Positions 1 through 10,838 of a stretch of DNA of 64,000 nucleotides are shown one piece after another. Numbering within the stretch: position 1 is the stretch's first letter; each line of letters begins with the position of its first letter. Source of the stretch: Siphonodentalium dalli (Eukaryota > Mollusca > Scaphopoda > Gadilida > Siphonodentaliidae). The stretch spans positions 107,970,278-108,034,277 of the forward strand of contig CP136069.1 in assembly GCA_032622095.1 (NCBI GenBank), written 5' to 3'. The translations under genes were made by a program, and so were the position numbers. The notes below the pieces were generated by a model. The model saw only the letters and a list, made by a program, of their open reading frames with translations. It was not told the DNA's origin and searched no databases.

Positions 1-190
1 CCCTATATGCATCTTAGTAGGGTAGGGGTGAAGGGGGAACCGGTATACCAGAGGGTGGGCGGCAGATTTGACTGGGTGGGTTGGTCTATGAAGAGGTTCC
101 GAGGATTATGGCCAAGGTTGCATCGGACTAATTATCGCGCTATACCCGCCCCATTTAACTGATATGCAGGTTTCAGCAAATAGCCTGCAT

Positions 191-535
191 AAATTTTAAC
201 AATTTGATTTATCAAGTTATGATTTTATGAATAAATTATACCTACCTCATATGGCTCAGAATATATCACTTTAACGCTTCATCTCAACTCGCATCGTTCC
301 GTTTCCGGTGTGGCTTTTTTTAATTACCCACTTATGTGACGTCACACCGGAATACCCTCTGCCTACTTCAGTTTATAAACTTGGTGTCCGAGAAGCCAAG
401 AAAAACTCATCGTAGGGGAGGAGGGTGGGTTCGCCATATGAGGTAGGTATAATTTATTCATAAAATCATAACTTGATAAATCAAATTGTTAAATTTTATT
501 TCATAAATTAACCTACCTCATATGGCTCAGAATAT
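191..535. repeat. 65-bp inverted repeat plus a third copy of its end
   Basis: Bases 191-255 reappear as the reverse complement at 433-497 with about one mismatch. The arms end in CCTACCTCATATGGC. A direct copy of that end, extended to CTCAGAATAT, follows at about 512-535. The 177 bases between the arms show nothing recognisable. This could be a small fold-back element or a local inversion duplication; no target duplication is obvious. Confidence 0.7.
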
Positions 536-1837
536 TTCCTGATTCCAGAGCTCTGTCGTGCTGTGGTATGATGAGGTTTTCCGCTCTAGTGGTTATCCTC
601 TGGATGGGTTTTGAGTTCATATGTATATGTATCATACAACCCATAGTTATACATATATACTATATATATAATAATTATGTACACAGCATCATTGGCTCAC
701 ATTCGTTAGAATGCATCAACATTGTTTGAAACATGTTCAATGTTTGATGCCTCTAATTGCAGAAACAAACAAAAAAGAAATCCATCCATAATGCGAACTC
801 GCAAGCTTGATAAACATTTTCACAATCATAATGTCTACAACACTTCAGTTGTAGCAGATTCAACCTCACGTAATTATAACTTTCTGAATGTATTTTGATG
901 CGACAAATCAGCAGCAAAATATTTGTTAACGAAACACTTTTGAACAAAGACCACGAAAGGGCCTCAAGAAAGAATAATCATTCTTAATCAGAAGATAGTA
1001 TACACGTATACATATGGCTCAGTTATAGCTTGGATTACATGGGGGGGGGGGGGGGGGGGGGGAAATATATATATTTCCTGTCTTTGACAAGCCATGTCTG
1101 ATATGCCTTATACACTTTTGTATTTTAGCCAAGATACATGTATCTGATCAATGGATGAAGATAGAAAATCTTCACATCAACGCAAAAATGACAAATCTGT
1201 CAGAAGGAATTGTTTTTCATGTGACATGTTTCAAATGGGTGTTGTTCAACTTGTTCTAACAATCTCAATAATTTTGGCAAATTCCTTGCTTGAATAAGCT
1301 TTAATTGAATACACCTTTAATCATTTTGAGTATGACTGGCTGTTGCCACATAGGTTTGCCCACTACTGATGACAGAGTAAAGGTATATATTTATATATAT
1401 GTATATGAAGCCTGCTATGGTTTAATACTGCAGATTGTAATGGTATAAATAAGAGAGAACATGAGTGCTGTCTTGAGGGGGTAAATTTTCATGCCATTAC
1501 AATGGCTGAATTAAGAAGACTTATTTGCACACTATAGCCATGTTGTGTACTAGTACCATGTCTCCTTGTCATATGCTGCCAATAATATTCTAAATTTATT
1601 TTGCATGCTTCTTTCTTGCCATTTTTTAGTGAAGAAGTCATGTAATCGGAATGTATACTAGTCTATGTCTATATGTTACCACATATTTATTTTACATATG
1701 CATGTGTTTGTATATACATATCTATTCTTGTCAATATCCTGTAAATGTATTTCATATGAGGAATAAAACATATTCAAGAGTTCCAGCTTCGGCCCAAAAC
1801 CGTGGCTATTCGGATAAGTTGACATTGAATTATTATT
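536..1837. other. AT-rich intron sequence, no gene seen
   Basis: Contains short TATATA runs (about 640-675 and 1380-1410) and the poly-G tract listed separately. ORFs are short with no family resemblance. Confidence 0.6.
1041..1062. repeat. 22-bp poly-G tract
   Basis: An uninterrupted run of 22 G residues. Similar pure runs occur at 46494-46522 (29 G) and 62354-62375 (22 C). Lengths of such runs are unreliable in assemblies. Confidence 0.9.
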
Positions 1838-2000
1838 AGTTTGCAATTTTTGTCAGAACTTGTAATGCTATGGGAGGAAATGCATAAATATGCAAACATG
1901 TTCTCCCAGTCCAAGGTCAGAGCCTCTGCTGGGGGACGATCTTGGTGGCGATCCCAACTGGAGTTTTCATGAGAAGTGTCATGTTGATACTCTGGACCAC
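1838..2000 (-). pseudogene. DIRS/gypsy-like retrotransposon remnant (end of RNase H region)
   Basis: The minus strand encodes AEALTLDWENMFAY in one frame, and after a one-base shift YAFPPIALQVLTK. The pair of blocks (A.AL.LDW...FAY then AFPP..L..VL.KI) is typical of the C-terminal RNase H part of DIRS-type and some gypsy-like polyproteins in animals. Upstream codons are too decayed to extend it. About 50 residues remain, with at least one frameshift. The neighbouring + strand AT-rich ORF at 1651-1839 is not coding. Confidence 0.4.
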
Positions 2001-2433
2001 TAGGTAGACCACAGTCACGAAAATGATATGGAATAAACAAAAATTGTGAAGCCCACCACCTCAGAGGGATATATCGTAAAAGATGTAAGAAAATCACTGA
2101 AAAACATCAAATCTAGTGATGCCAACTTGATAAAAGCTGTTCCGAGTAGCCAGGCAGTCCAATAAGAAATTAGTTAAACAACAGAGGGAGGGTGATTGTG
2201 CAGAAAGCCCTATACAAACAGTTAAAATAATGTTCAGAGATTGTACTTAATACACTAGGGCTAATATTTATAATGGCCAACAAATGTGGACTAAAACATG
2301 AAAAAAGTACCATACCCAATATTCTACAGTGGTTAAGGTATCAATTAGTTTTATTATACCTCATATTAAAAGCCTATGTTAATTTCCCATAGGGTGTGAT
2401 TTTACAAATTGCAATGCTTCCTGCCCATGAAAC

Positions 2434-2456
2434 ATGGTGACCGGCAAGGTCACCAT
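2434..2456. other. short hairpin ATGGTGACC...GGTCACCAT
   Basis: A 9-bp perfect stem with a 5-base loop. The stem shares ATGGTGAC with the ends of the larger palindrome at 2679-2811, suggesting a related fold-back fragment. Confidence 0.6.
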
Positions 2457-2678
2457 TTTTTGCAATGTTTACCGCTCCGAGCGAAAGAGCCCGAACATGT
2501 TCACGGAAGCACCCGAACGAAATTTTATGACGTATTTTGACCGTGACATTCAAACAGGAAACCCCAAATTGTCACGATTCAGACGACTTCCGCATTCTTC
2601 AAAGTATACATCAAATCGAAGCGAATCGCGGATGTTTCACCCGATGATATGACATGGTTATTCGGTATAATAAAAACA

Positions 2679-2811
2679 ATGGTGACGTGGCTCGAGGGCA
2701 ACATTGCAGATAGTCTCCCCTTGGAACCAATGTCTCCCTCGGCTCTGCCTCGGGAGACATTGGTTCCAAGGGGAGACAATCCGCAATGTTGCCCTCGAGC
2801 CACGTCACCAT
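2679..2811. repeat. 133-bp near-perfect palindrome (fold-back element)
   Basis: The arms begin ATGGTGACGTGGCTCGAGGG and pair over about 60 bp with two or three mismatches around a 13-base centre in the GTCTCCC...GGGAGAC core. The arms are much more GC-rich than the surroundings. Both flanks are AT-rich and contain TATAATA/TTATAAT. It could be a solo-hairpin MITE; no clear target duplication was seen. Confidence 0.8.
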
Positions 2812-4343
2812 TTTTATAATGGTATCAATGTATTTCTCTGAAATATGTGGGCAACTGGGTATCAGTCTATCAGAAACACACACAATCCCCCCCCTATACT
2901 GTTAATATTGCGGCCCGTACTCTTATTTATATGGAAATCCCCCCTGCACTTTTATTCCCCCCTGCACTTTTATTCCACCCCTGCTATTATTTGGATCCCG
3001 ATCGAGAGTAGTGAGCACTATCTCTCCGCACCATCCAAATTATTTCTAAAATGTTACATTCTTGCTGGCATTTTGTGAATCTGTGACATTTGATCAACAA
3101 TTATGACAGATCAAACCCCGATCGGTGAATTGTCGTAATGTCCGGTGGACAGTCTACCGCAAAACGGAAATCGCAATGTCGCAGACAACAACAAAATAGA
3201 ACAGCTTAACATCAAAATGCATGCTTCCGTCAACCAATATTAATTAACCTTACACAAACAATGCAGTCTTCAACTTGTGACGTCACAATTACGGAATGTC
3301 GCTTTTCATGATTTCGACAATTCAAAAATATTTTTCCGTGACGTCGTCTTTGATGACGCGCTGTTTCAAAACAAAGCCAGCGTGTTGCAGAAGCGACTTT
3401 TTATCTGCAGTGGGTCACTATTTGGAGTTGAATTACATAAATGCGCGCATATAACCAAAATAGTCGCAACCTACCCTTTAATCAGAAGGCGGGTTCAGAG
3501 TAATTTGTAAAACATGGAAATAATTCTCATTTTTCACAGATCTATAGTCTGCACATAATTCATTTCTCAAATTCCTCAAGGCTGCCAGGTAGTCAGCCGG
3601 TGGATTCTTCAGAATGGTGCCCTAGACCACCAGAATCCGCTGAGAACATGCTAAAACATGAATTTGTGTCTTGGCAGCCAGACTTCAGGTAGGGTGGGTG
3701 TTGTTGGAGTTAAATCTCTTAGCTCTGCCCATTCTGTCCCTATTTGAACCAGTGTAACTCCCAATCTATGAGATCCATTCATCTGGTAATTTCAAATGGT
3801 ATTCTGAGAAAGTCACATTGATAAAAACAACTTAACTTTTGTTTGTTTATAACATTTTTTGTTATAAAATATAAATATAAAACCTACTAAATATTCACCG
3901 TACTATCATACTAGGGGGAGGGGGATTCACAACTCTGAAAAAAAAATTATTCCCATCCATGCAGATGAACAAAATTTCATAAAACAAGAGCCACCATAAA
4001 ATTTAGTAATAATACAAAGTTCTGTTGGCTGGGGTGGCAACGTTCTCTCCTGTCAGTATTTGGTGGAGGTAATGACGTTAGTCATATTAGTGTTGGGTAA
4101 AGGGTTAACTCTATTAGTGCCGGAGTAATTTTACGTGCCACAGGAAAATGCAAAAATTAGCATTTTCACTATTTTCCCCCATGTCATACTTTGATGTCAT
4201 CAATGAATAGCTCAGAAGTGCTTTGAAAAGATATGTGTGGATCAGTGTGGGTATGTGGGCCACCATTTAAACTGCAAACTTTCTGCGAAAATTGGAAAAT
4301 TTTTGAAGAGGCTCCAACCTTAATCAGCCAGTATCAATGTTGT
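2812..4343. other. intron sequence with no gene seen
   Basis: Holds a short direct repeat CCCCCCTGCACTTTTATT near 2940-2975 and a G-rich stretch near 3914. No ORF shows a recognisable family. Confidence 0.5.
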
Positions 4344-4682
4344 TTAAAAGAAATACTCCCTGCAAATCCCACCATTGTCAATAATAGCGACTTGGACACA
4401 TGATATGACTCCATTGTTACTGCTATACTGCAGGCCTCCAATCAGATTGTCCCTCGTAAAACATATAAAAGTTATCTCAAGCTGTTCTGGAATCTCAAGC
4501 TGTTCTGGAATAGTCACTTGAAACAACTGCATGTTAATATGACAGTAAGCAGGCGACGGTGGATTTATCTTATATAGAATATAAAGCGCAGAAACAGCTT
4601 CACTGACATGAATATTGAATGTGTTGTAACCAGTATATGATTGATCGAAATAACGAACTTGACAGTCGCTGAACTGGACCAT
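4344..4682 (-). other. unrecognised 112-codon ORF with an 18-bp internal duplication
   Basis: An ATG-started open frame with Cys and aromatic residues spread along it. The IPEQLE hexapeptide occurs twice because of an 18-bp tandem duplication around 4480-4515. No family recognised and no splice context found. It lies just upstream of, and opposite to, the LINE remnant. It may be a chance ORF or a decayed exon. Confidence 0.15.
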
Positions 4683-4744
4683 GGGTCCTTTTTCAAGATC
4701 CTTAATTCTAGGTGCAATCTAGACAAGAGGCTGAACAATAATTT

Positions 4745-5043
4745 TCAAATACGATGGGTCAACCTTGAGAAGTTCTTCTGAGATTATTAATGGCTGAGCT
4801 AATTATTTTGAAAATCTGTATTCACCTTTGTCAGACTGCAGTTTCGACCAAGCCCACTTCCACCTCATAAATGAATCTGTAGAACTACTAGCGAGGGGGC
4901 AATACAGCAAATAAGGGTCTAAAAGCTACAAGCATATCACCGAAAAAGTTGAACCTGACGAACTTGAAAGTGGTCTCAAAACTCTAAACAAGGCAGCAGG
5001 ATGGGACAACGTGTATAAGGAACATTTGGTATTTGGTGGTCCA
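4745..5043 (+). pseudogene. LINE reverse transcriptase ORF, 5' part (split by the copia insertion)
   Basis: The + strand encodes YFENLYSPLSD then FDQAHFH, typical of the linker before the RT domain in non-LTR elements, and then LESGLKTLNKAAGWDN, matching the conserved L..L...KA.G.D start of the RT fingers. An in-frame stop is present near 4910, so it is decayed. The frame runs to 5043 and resumes exactly at 33689 once one copy of GTCCA is removed. The true 5' end is unclear; nothing LINE-like was recognised before about 4745. Confidence 0.65.
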
Positions 5044-5230
5044 TGTTAAGGTTCCACTTCCTAATTTCCTATTCCTAATTATGGACTAACCCAAAACAGG
5101 AAGTCATATAGTATTTTGTAGAGAGACAGTGAACAATGGTAGGGTGCAGACAAGATGTGGTGTACTGTCAATGGAGAGTATAGAGGGACCAACAACCAGT
5201 TGAGACTATAGGTGAGCTTTGCAGTTAACA
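5044..5230 (+). repeat. copia 5' LTR (187 bp)
   Basis: Starts TGTTAAGGTTCC and ends TTTGCAGTTAACA. It matches 33490-33683 apart from about three substitutions and a 7-bp gap next to CATATAG. Preceded by GTCCA. Confidence 0.92.
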
Positions 5231-5231
5231 A

Positions 5232-5242
5232 TGGTAGCAGAG
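5232..5242 (+). promoter_or_regulatory. primer-binding site, initiator-Met tRNA type
   Basis: TGGTAGCAGAG lies one base after the 5' LTR and is complementary to the 3' end of animal initiator methionine tRNA (…CTCTGCTACCA). This primer is usual for Ty1/copia elements. Confidence 0.75.
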
Positions 5243-5332
5243 CGAGGTTATTGCTCTTGATGTTGAGGGAACATTGGAAGAATAAGTGACTTGATACTTG
5301 GAGTTTTTTAAAGAAAATTTCCTTTTTGGAAA

Positions 5333-6336
5333 ATGGCGTCAAATTACAAGTGTCCACCAATGTTGGCCAGTGATAGTGACTATGAGAACTGGAAGAAGGA
5401 GATACAAATATGGCAGACTGTGACAGATCTTTCAGAGAAAAAACAGGGTCCAGCGATTTATTTGACACTTCAAGGAAAGGCGAGGAAAGCTGTTTTGGAA
5501 TTGGAAGTCGATAGACTGAGTGAAAAAGATGGTGTCAAAAATTTGCTGGAACGACTTGACAAGTTGTTGTTAAAAGATCAAGATCAGTGTGCATTTGAAG
5601 CTAAAGAGACATTTGAAATGTACCGGCCACCAGTGAATGTTAAAATAAATTACTATATTTCAGAATTTGAACATTTATTCCACAAAATAAGAAAGTTCAA
5701 AATTGTTCTGGTTTGACGGTGTTCTAGTTAAAAAGTGCCAATATTCCAGAAGACAAGGAGCAACTAGCACGAGCCACAATGATTGATTTCACATACACGA
5801 GTATGGTTGAACCATACACGAGTATGGTTGAACAATTAAAGAAAATTTTCGGGACAGTGTCGTCCAGTGAGCAGAAGGAAATTGCTGTTAAAGTAGAACC
5901 TACAAATGATGTCAGAACAGTCAATCAAATTTTTGTAAATCATTCGGTGCAAGTTCTAATCAAAATAGTTCGGAGAACACAAGAAATATAAGAAGAAAGA
6001 ATCCTTTGGACAGGGATGGTAATGTTTCCCGATGTTCGATATGCCAGTCTATATTTCACTGCACCCATTTTTTCCAGATGCATATGAGAACAGATCTCGT
6101 TACTACACAAGGAACAATTCAGATGAAGAACCTGTCAGAAATTCAGCTGAAGTAAAAATGACACTGTTTCAGTCAGTGAGTAAAGTTAATGATGAACACA
6201 TCAAGCAGCTGTTTGGAGAGGCAATAGGTCATGCTATTCTGGACTCTGGTTGCACTAAGACTGTATGTGGAAGTGACTGCTTTGATTGCTTTATGGATAC
6301 CCTAACTGATGAGGAGAAGGAAATTGTGTCACATAC
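5333..6336 (+). pseudogene. copia Gag and protease region, frameshifted and cut by a TIR element
   Basis: The ORF starts MASNYKCPPMLASDSDYENW, a Gag N-terminus with the YENWK motif, and stays open to 5716. A frameshift follows, then a continuation from about 5730 containing an 18-bp tandem duplication (EPYTSMVE repeat, 5796-5834). A zinc-knuckle remnant near 6032-6067 reads C-x2-C-x4-H with the fourth ligand replaced by Phe. An aspartic protease signature AILDSGCTK lies near 6236-6262. The frame stops at the TA target at 6335-6336 and resumes at 30450 after the 24-kb element. Gag packages the RNA and the protease cuts the polyprotein; this copy could do neither. Confidence 0.8.
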
Positions 6337-6362
6337 AGACCTTCTCAAAAGAAGTGTCCCTC

Positions 6363-6562
6363 CCGACCGCTGGAGTAACGTTATGTCCGCGTTGATTGTA
6401 AAAACTTCAACGCGGTCGTAACATTATTCCAACGCGGTCGTGATTTTTTTTCAACGCGGTCAAGGTAACCGTCAACGCAACATAACACGGTCGCATGACC
6501 GTCAATGCAACAAACGCGGTCGAGATAACCGTCAATGCAACAAACGAGGTCGAGAGAATAGC
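6363..6562. repeat. left subterminal CGCGGTC repeat array of the 24-kb element
   Basis: About nine degenerate copies in both orientations, of the forms CAACGCGGTCGTAAC, ACCGTCAATGCAACAAACG and CGGTCGAGATAACCG. The region is GC-richer than its surroundings and begins directly after the terminal inverted repeat. Arrays like this usually bind the transposase in large TIR elements; here that is inference. Confidence 0.75.
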
Positions 6563-6888
6563 TTATCAACTGTAATAATAATTATTGAATAACATTGTAA
6601 ACAAGAATATTCACCACAGTGAACTCTAACTTTGAGACATTAGCTCATTTTATTAAAAGATTTTCAATTGAAGAGAGAAAATGAACGACGGCCACCAATT
6701 TTAGTTTTAAAGTTTTTCTGATAGGACACAGAACAAAAGGTTGTAATCAATCAAGACGGTGACATTTGGTTCACAATGGAACGTTGACAATATAATACAA
6801 TGTTTTTGGCTTGGGTAATGCATGATTTATTGGTGATAATGTTTTACATTTACATTTATAATTTTTCCGGGGGAAAAAATAAAAAATA
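6563..6888. other. 24-kb element interior, no gene seen
   Basis: AT-rich sequence between the left subterminal array and the nested 3.9-kb element. No ORF of note. Confidence 0.5.
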
Positions 6889-6893
6889 AATGT

Positions 6894-9800
6894 AGTCGGT
6901 CTCACAACTGGGCTCTTTAGGGAATATCCAACCACTTTCTGTTTGATACTGATTCTAGAGTACTTTTCGATGAGGAATTCAGTGGTGCCGACCGATTTTT
7001 TATAAAAGGGGCCCAAATTCTATTGTTAAGGGCCTGAACCCCAATTTTTGGGTTTAGCTCTTTTTTCTCAAAATTGACCCTCCAATTAGAATTTTAATGT
7101 CCTATATGGATTAATGCCACATAGAGATATCATTTCTGATACTTTCTATAGCATTTTAGAACGGGATTGACCTTCAAGGAGCTCTTGACCCTGAAAATCC
7201 AAAATGGCCGACTTCAAAATTAGTAAAAATTGAGCAAAGTCAAGAATATTTAAAATAGTGCAACATATAGAGTTTTTTTTCAACTTTAAATTATCGGCAC
7301 CATTGTGCTTCCACCCATGAGTGTTCAACAATGTTTTGGATGGAATGTATTGGCCGTAGATTGAAAAACTGACATTTTCTCAATAACCAAGATGTTGACA
7401 AAATCATAAATTTTAAGGTAATTGATTAGTAGTGCAAACACTGCTGTAAACAAGGATATGTCTTTTATGGTATTCTAATGTTGAATTGCATATTAGTTTG
7501 AAATTTATTTTAATAAGTAAGGGTTATAGAGCATAGTTCTTTTGCCAGATGAATTGAGTCGAAGACGAGATTTATTCTCGTATAGAACTATCCGCATGCT
7601 CTGACTGACTCTGATTGAGCACAATTGACCACGCACAATTGTATTAGCTGGAAATAGCTGCTGAGAATGTATTGACCCTGACACACAACACATACCTTGG
7701 AAATTGGTGTGCTTTACCAAAACTCAGTTAACGATTGGGCTCTAATCAACAGAAATGTAGAGATTGAACATGCTAAACACTTTTACTAAATGGAATGACC
7801 AGCTGTTTGCTTCATAAAGCAACCACATGTTGCGTTCTTAATATGATATTGCATCTGTGCATAGTAAAAACATGTTGTAATCAGATGCGAGATGACCATA
7901 TACATGTATACCAGTATATATTTCAGAAGTAATCATTGACAACTCATCTCACAAAAAGATTTAGGAAATAATGGAATCATCACTATTCAATCAATAGTAG
8001 AATGGGCCTTTGTCAGTCCCACATTAATTTTGATTGGCCAAGATAGTTGCAGCAGTTGCAGGATAAAGAAGATGAGGGTCTATAATTTCACTATCATAAT
8101 TCTTCATAATAGCTAAAAGCCCACATAACTTACCATTTTATAGATATTTTCATTTTCAATACCACCCAAGGTTAAGTGGTCCTGCTAATTTTATATCATC
8201 ATGATGGGTACTGCTAGATTGCTATGATGTTTGTATGTCAAAGCGATTCTGTGTAGAAAGAGTACCATCAGTTTACCTAAAGTTGGTAATTTTTGCATAG
8301 TTTGGCTAATCCGAGCGATTTATGCAAAAGCCAGAGTCTGTATGAAACATTCAGAAACATATATATTTCAAAATATTTAATTAATAATGTGTACGCTGAT
8401 GTTTGGTAAACAACAGGAATAGTCATCTCAATTATGGCAAGTTTGTAACAACCAGCATTCATTATATTTCACAATATACATGTTTTTTAATGTTTTTCAC
8501 ATGTAGTGGTTTATCCTCGATTTGTTCAGATCGCTTTGCTCCACATGAGTATGATAGCAAATTTATTAGCATCATCACTTAACTTGGGATGAATACTGCC
8601 ATATGAATATATTGTGACATATAGGGCAGTGGAAAATAATGGTTGAGTCTTTTTATACGCCAGTTTGAAAAATCAGTCGTATTATGTAAATGGTTTGTCC
8701 ATCCGTCCATCTGTCATCCGTCCATCCGCTTTTGGTTTCTGGATGATTACTTTAGATTGAATGAGTGAGCTGAACCAAATTTGGTATGTTAGTTTACCAT
8801 ACCAAAATACAGATCAAGTTCGAATATGGATTTCGTCCGCATGATTTTGACTGAGTTATTACCCTTTTTCGACTTAGATTTTACCTGATATGCAGTTTCC
8901 AGATGATAACTTTAGATTGAATCGATTGAACTGAACCAAATTTGGTATACAGATCAAGTTCAAATATGGGTTCTGTCTTAACATGCCCCACTCTATACCA
9001 GAAACAGGCATATTATGCCATGCCCCGACGGCATGCTTTTGTCTAAATATAATTCTAGAACAGTTGTTGAAAATTGACACCATAACGTCTTGCACTCTTG
9101 GTGTGATAAGTGTCATGTTTATTTAGGAGTATGGACATGCAGTACACCAGTCTCATGCAAATTAGATGGGCTCTGCACTAGTAACATCTGGGCTCCTGGG
9201 ACCTATTAATATTGACAATGCAACACAAATGAAAAATACATAGTAACTTTCCTCAAACATAGAATATAACCTGACAATCACAGTGTTAGAATCAGTGTAC
9301 ATGTATATGTAGGCATGGTCATAGCATGTTTTTTGAAAGACTGCAGAGTGCAGACCATAAATTTTGCAAGAATACAGTTACTGCATGTACATCACATAAC
9401 TAAAACAACTGACACTGAGTCAATTTAAAGTGATCAAATGAAAAATAAAATTGTGCTAGTATAATGGAGATCTATATTGAATTACATGTACAACATTCAC
9501 TGATCAACAAAAACATCTGCCAATATGGAATTGCATTCTGAATTTCAATTCAAGCCCATAAAGCTTAGACACTTTAGAATCAAGCTTGCCAAAATAAGAT
9601 TCCATAACCCTAGCTCACATAAACTCACTTTAATGGTTGAACACAAGGAACGATGCATTTGTAGTTTTGAACAGGACACTATCTTTTAATATTACTGCAA
9701 TTGCTTTCTTTCTTATGATTTGTTTTTTTACAAACTCCCAAATTTGAACCGGAAACAATTTAGGCCAAAAATACATATACGTGTACATATACATATATGT

Positions 9801-10833
9801 TCAAATTCATTAAAAAAAAACACTAAATCAGGATATAAGTATAGATGATTATGCCGGGCAAGCCATTATTTGTTCTACAATAATGTACATGTTAGGGAAA
9901 TTGTAGAACCTTTATTCAAAATGGCAGTGATGACATGCGGCCAATCAAAATTGCTATGGGTCTGATAAAGACACAACCTGCTCAACTACCGAATCATACA
10001 TATTGATTGAATTGTATTAACTCAACATTTACTAATCCTACTTGTGGGCTGAGTATAATTTAATTGAACATTAGAATACCATAAAAACATCCTGTTCTCC
10101 CATAAATTTAAAGAAAATAACACTTTGAACTCATTTATAATGATAATGTGATATATGTCATCCCATTTATAGCCATTTTGGCAGCCATCTCACATCAAAG
10201 GCCATGAAATCTAGATAACAAAGGATGAACTACTCACAATTACATGTATTCATTCAAATTATATCACTAGGTAACCTTATTGCAAGAGTTTTAGGTTACT
10301 GATCAAATACCCTATAATTGACGATTTCCCCAAAATCTTTGTTATTGGGAAAATGTCTGTTTTTCATTCTTTGACCAATATATTCCATCCAAAAATCTTG
10401 TTAAGCACTCATGAGTGGAAGCAAAACTGTGCTGATCCTTTAAAGATGAAAATAATTCTATAGGTAGCACAATTTCAATTATTCTTGACTTTGCTAAATT
10501 TTTGCAAATTTGAAGTCTGCCATTTTGGATTTTCAGTGTCAAGTGCTCCTTGAAGGTCAATCCCGTCCGATAGTGGTACAGAAAATATTGGAAATGATAC
10601 CTGTATGTGGCACTGATGCATATAGGTCAATAAAATTCTTATTGGGGGCACAACTTGGAGAAAAAAGTGCTGAACCCCAAAATTGGGGTTCAGGCCCTTA
10701 AAAATGGAATTTGGGCCCCTTTTATCAAAAATCGGTCGGCACCACTGAATTCCTCATCGAAAAGTACTCTAGAATCAGTATCAAACAGAAAGTGGCTGGA
10801 TATTCCCTAAAGAGCCCAGTTGTGAGACCGACT
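6894..10833. mobile_element. 3.9-kb DNA element with long inverted arms and AATGT target duplication
   Basis: Ends AGTCGGTCTCACAACTGGGC (6894 on) and its reverse complement (to 10833) are flanked by AATGT at 6889-6893 and 10834-10838. The inverted arms stay alignable for roughly 600-750 bp (about 6894-7490 and 10070-10833), with much divergence away from the tips. No transposase was recognised between them, so it looks non-autonomous or fully decayed. The superfamily is unassigned: a 5-bp duplication and this end sequence do not match one I can name. Confidence 0.75.
8651..9010 (+). repeat. mollusc tandem-unit repeat fragment (TTTTTATACGCC end)
   Basis: Starts TTTTTATACGCC, followed by GTCCATCCGTCCATC microsatellite and then about two units with CTGAACCAAATTTGGTAT and AGATCAAGTTCGAATATGG. 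It is the same family, in opposite orientation, as 29100-30046, which ends GGGCGTATAAAAAG. It lies inside the 3.9-kb element. Confidence 0.6.
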
Positions 10834-10838
10834 AATGT

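Noticed and set aside
2000..2110. A TIYPSEVVGF reading on the minus strand as the next UBR5 exon (TIYPM...)
   Set aside because: Only four residues match, the flanking residues do not follow UBR5, and the segment belongs with the DIRS-like remnant.
4344..4682. Minus ORF ending AIIDNGGICREYF as the next UBR5 exon
   Set aside because: Resemblance to PIILRDGNGTIYP is weak, no acceptor lies in phase, and it overlaps the start of the LINE region.
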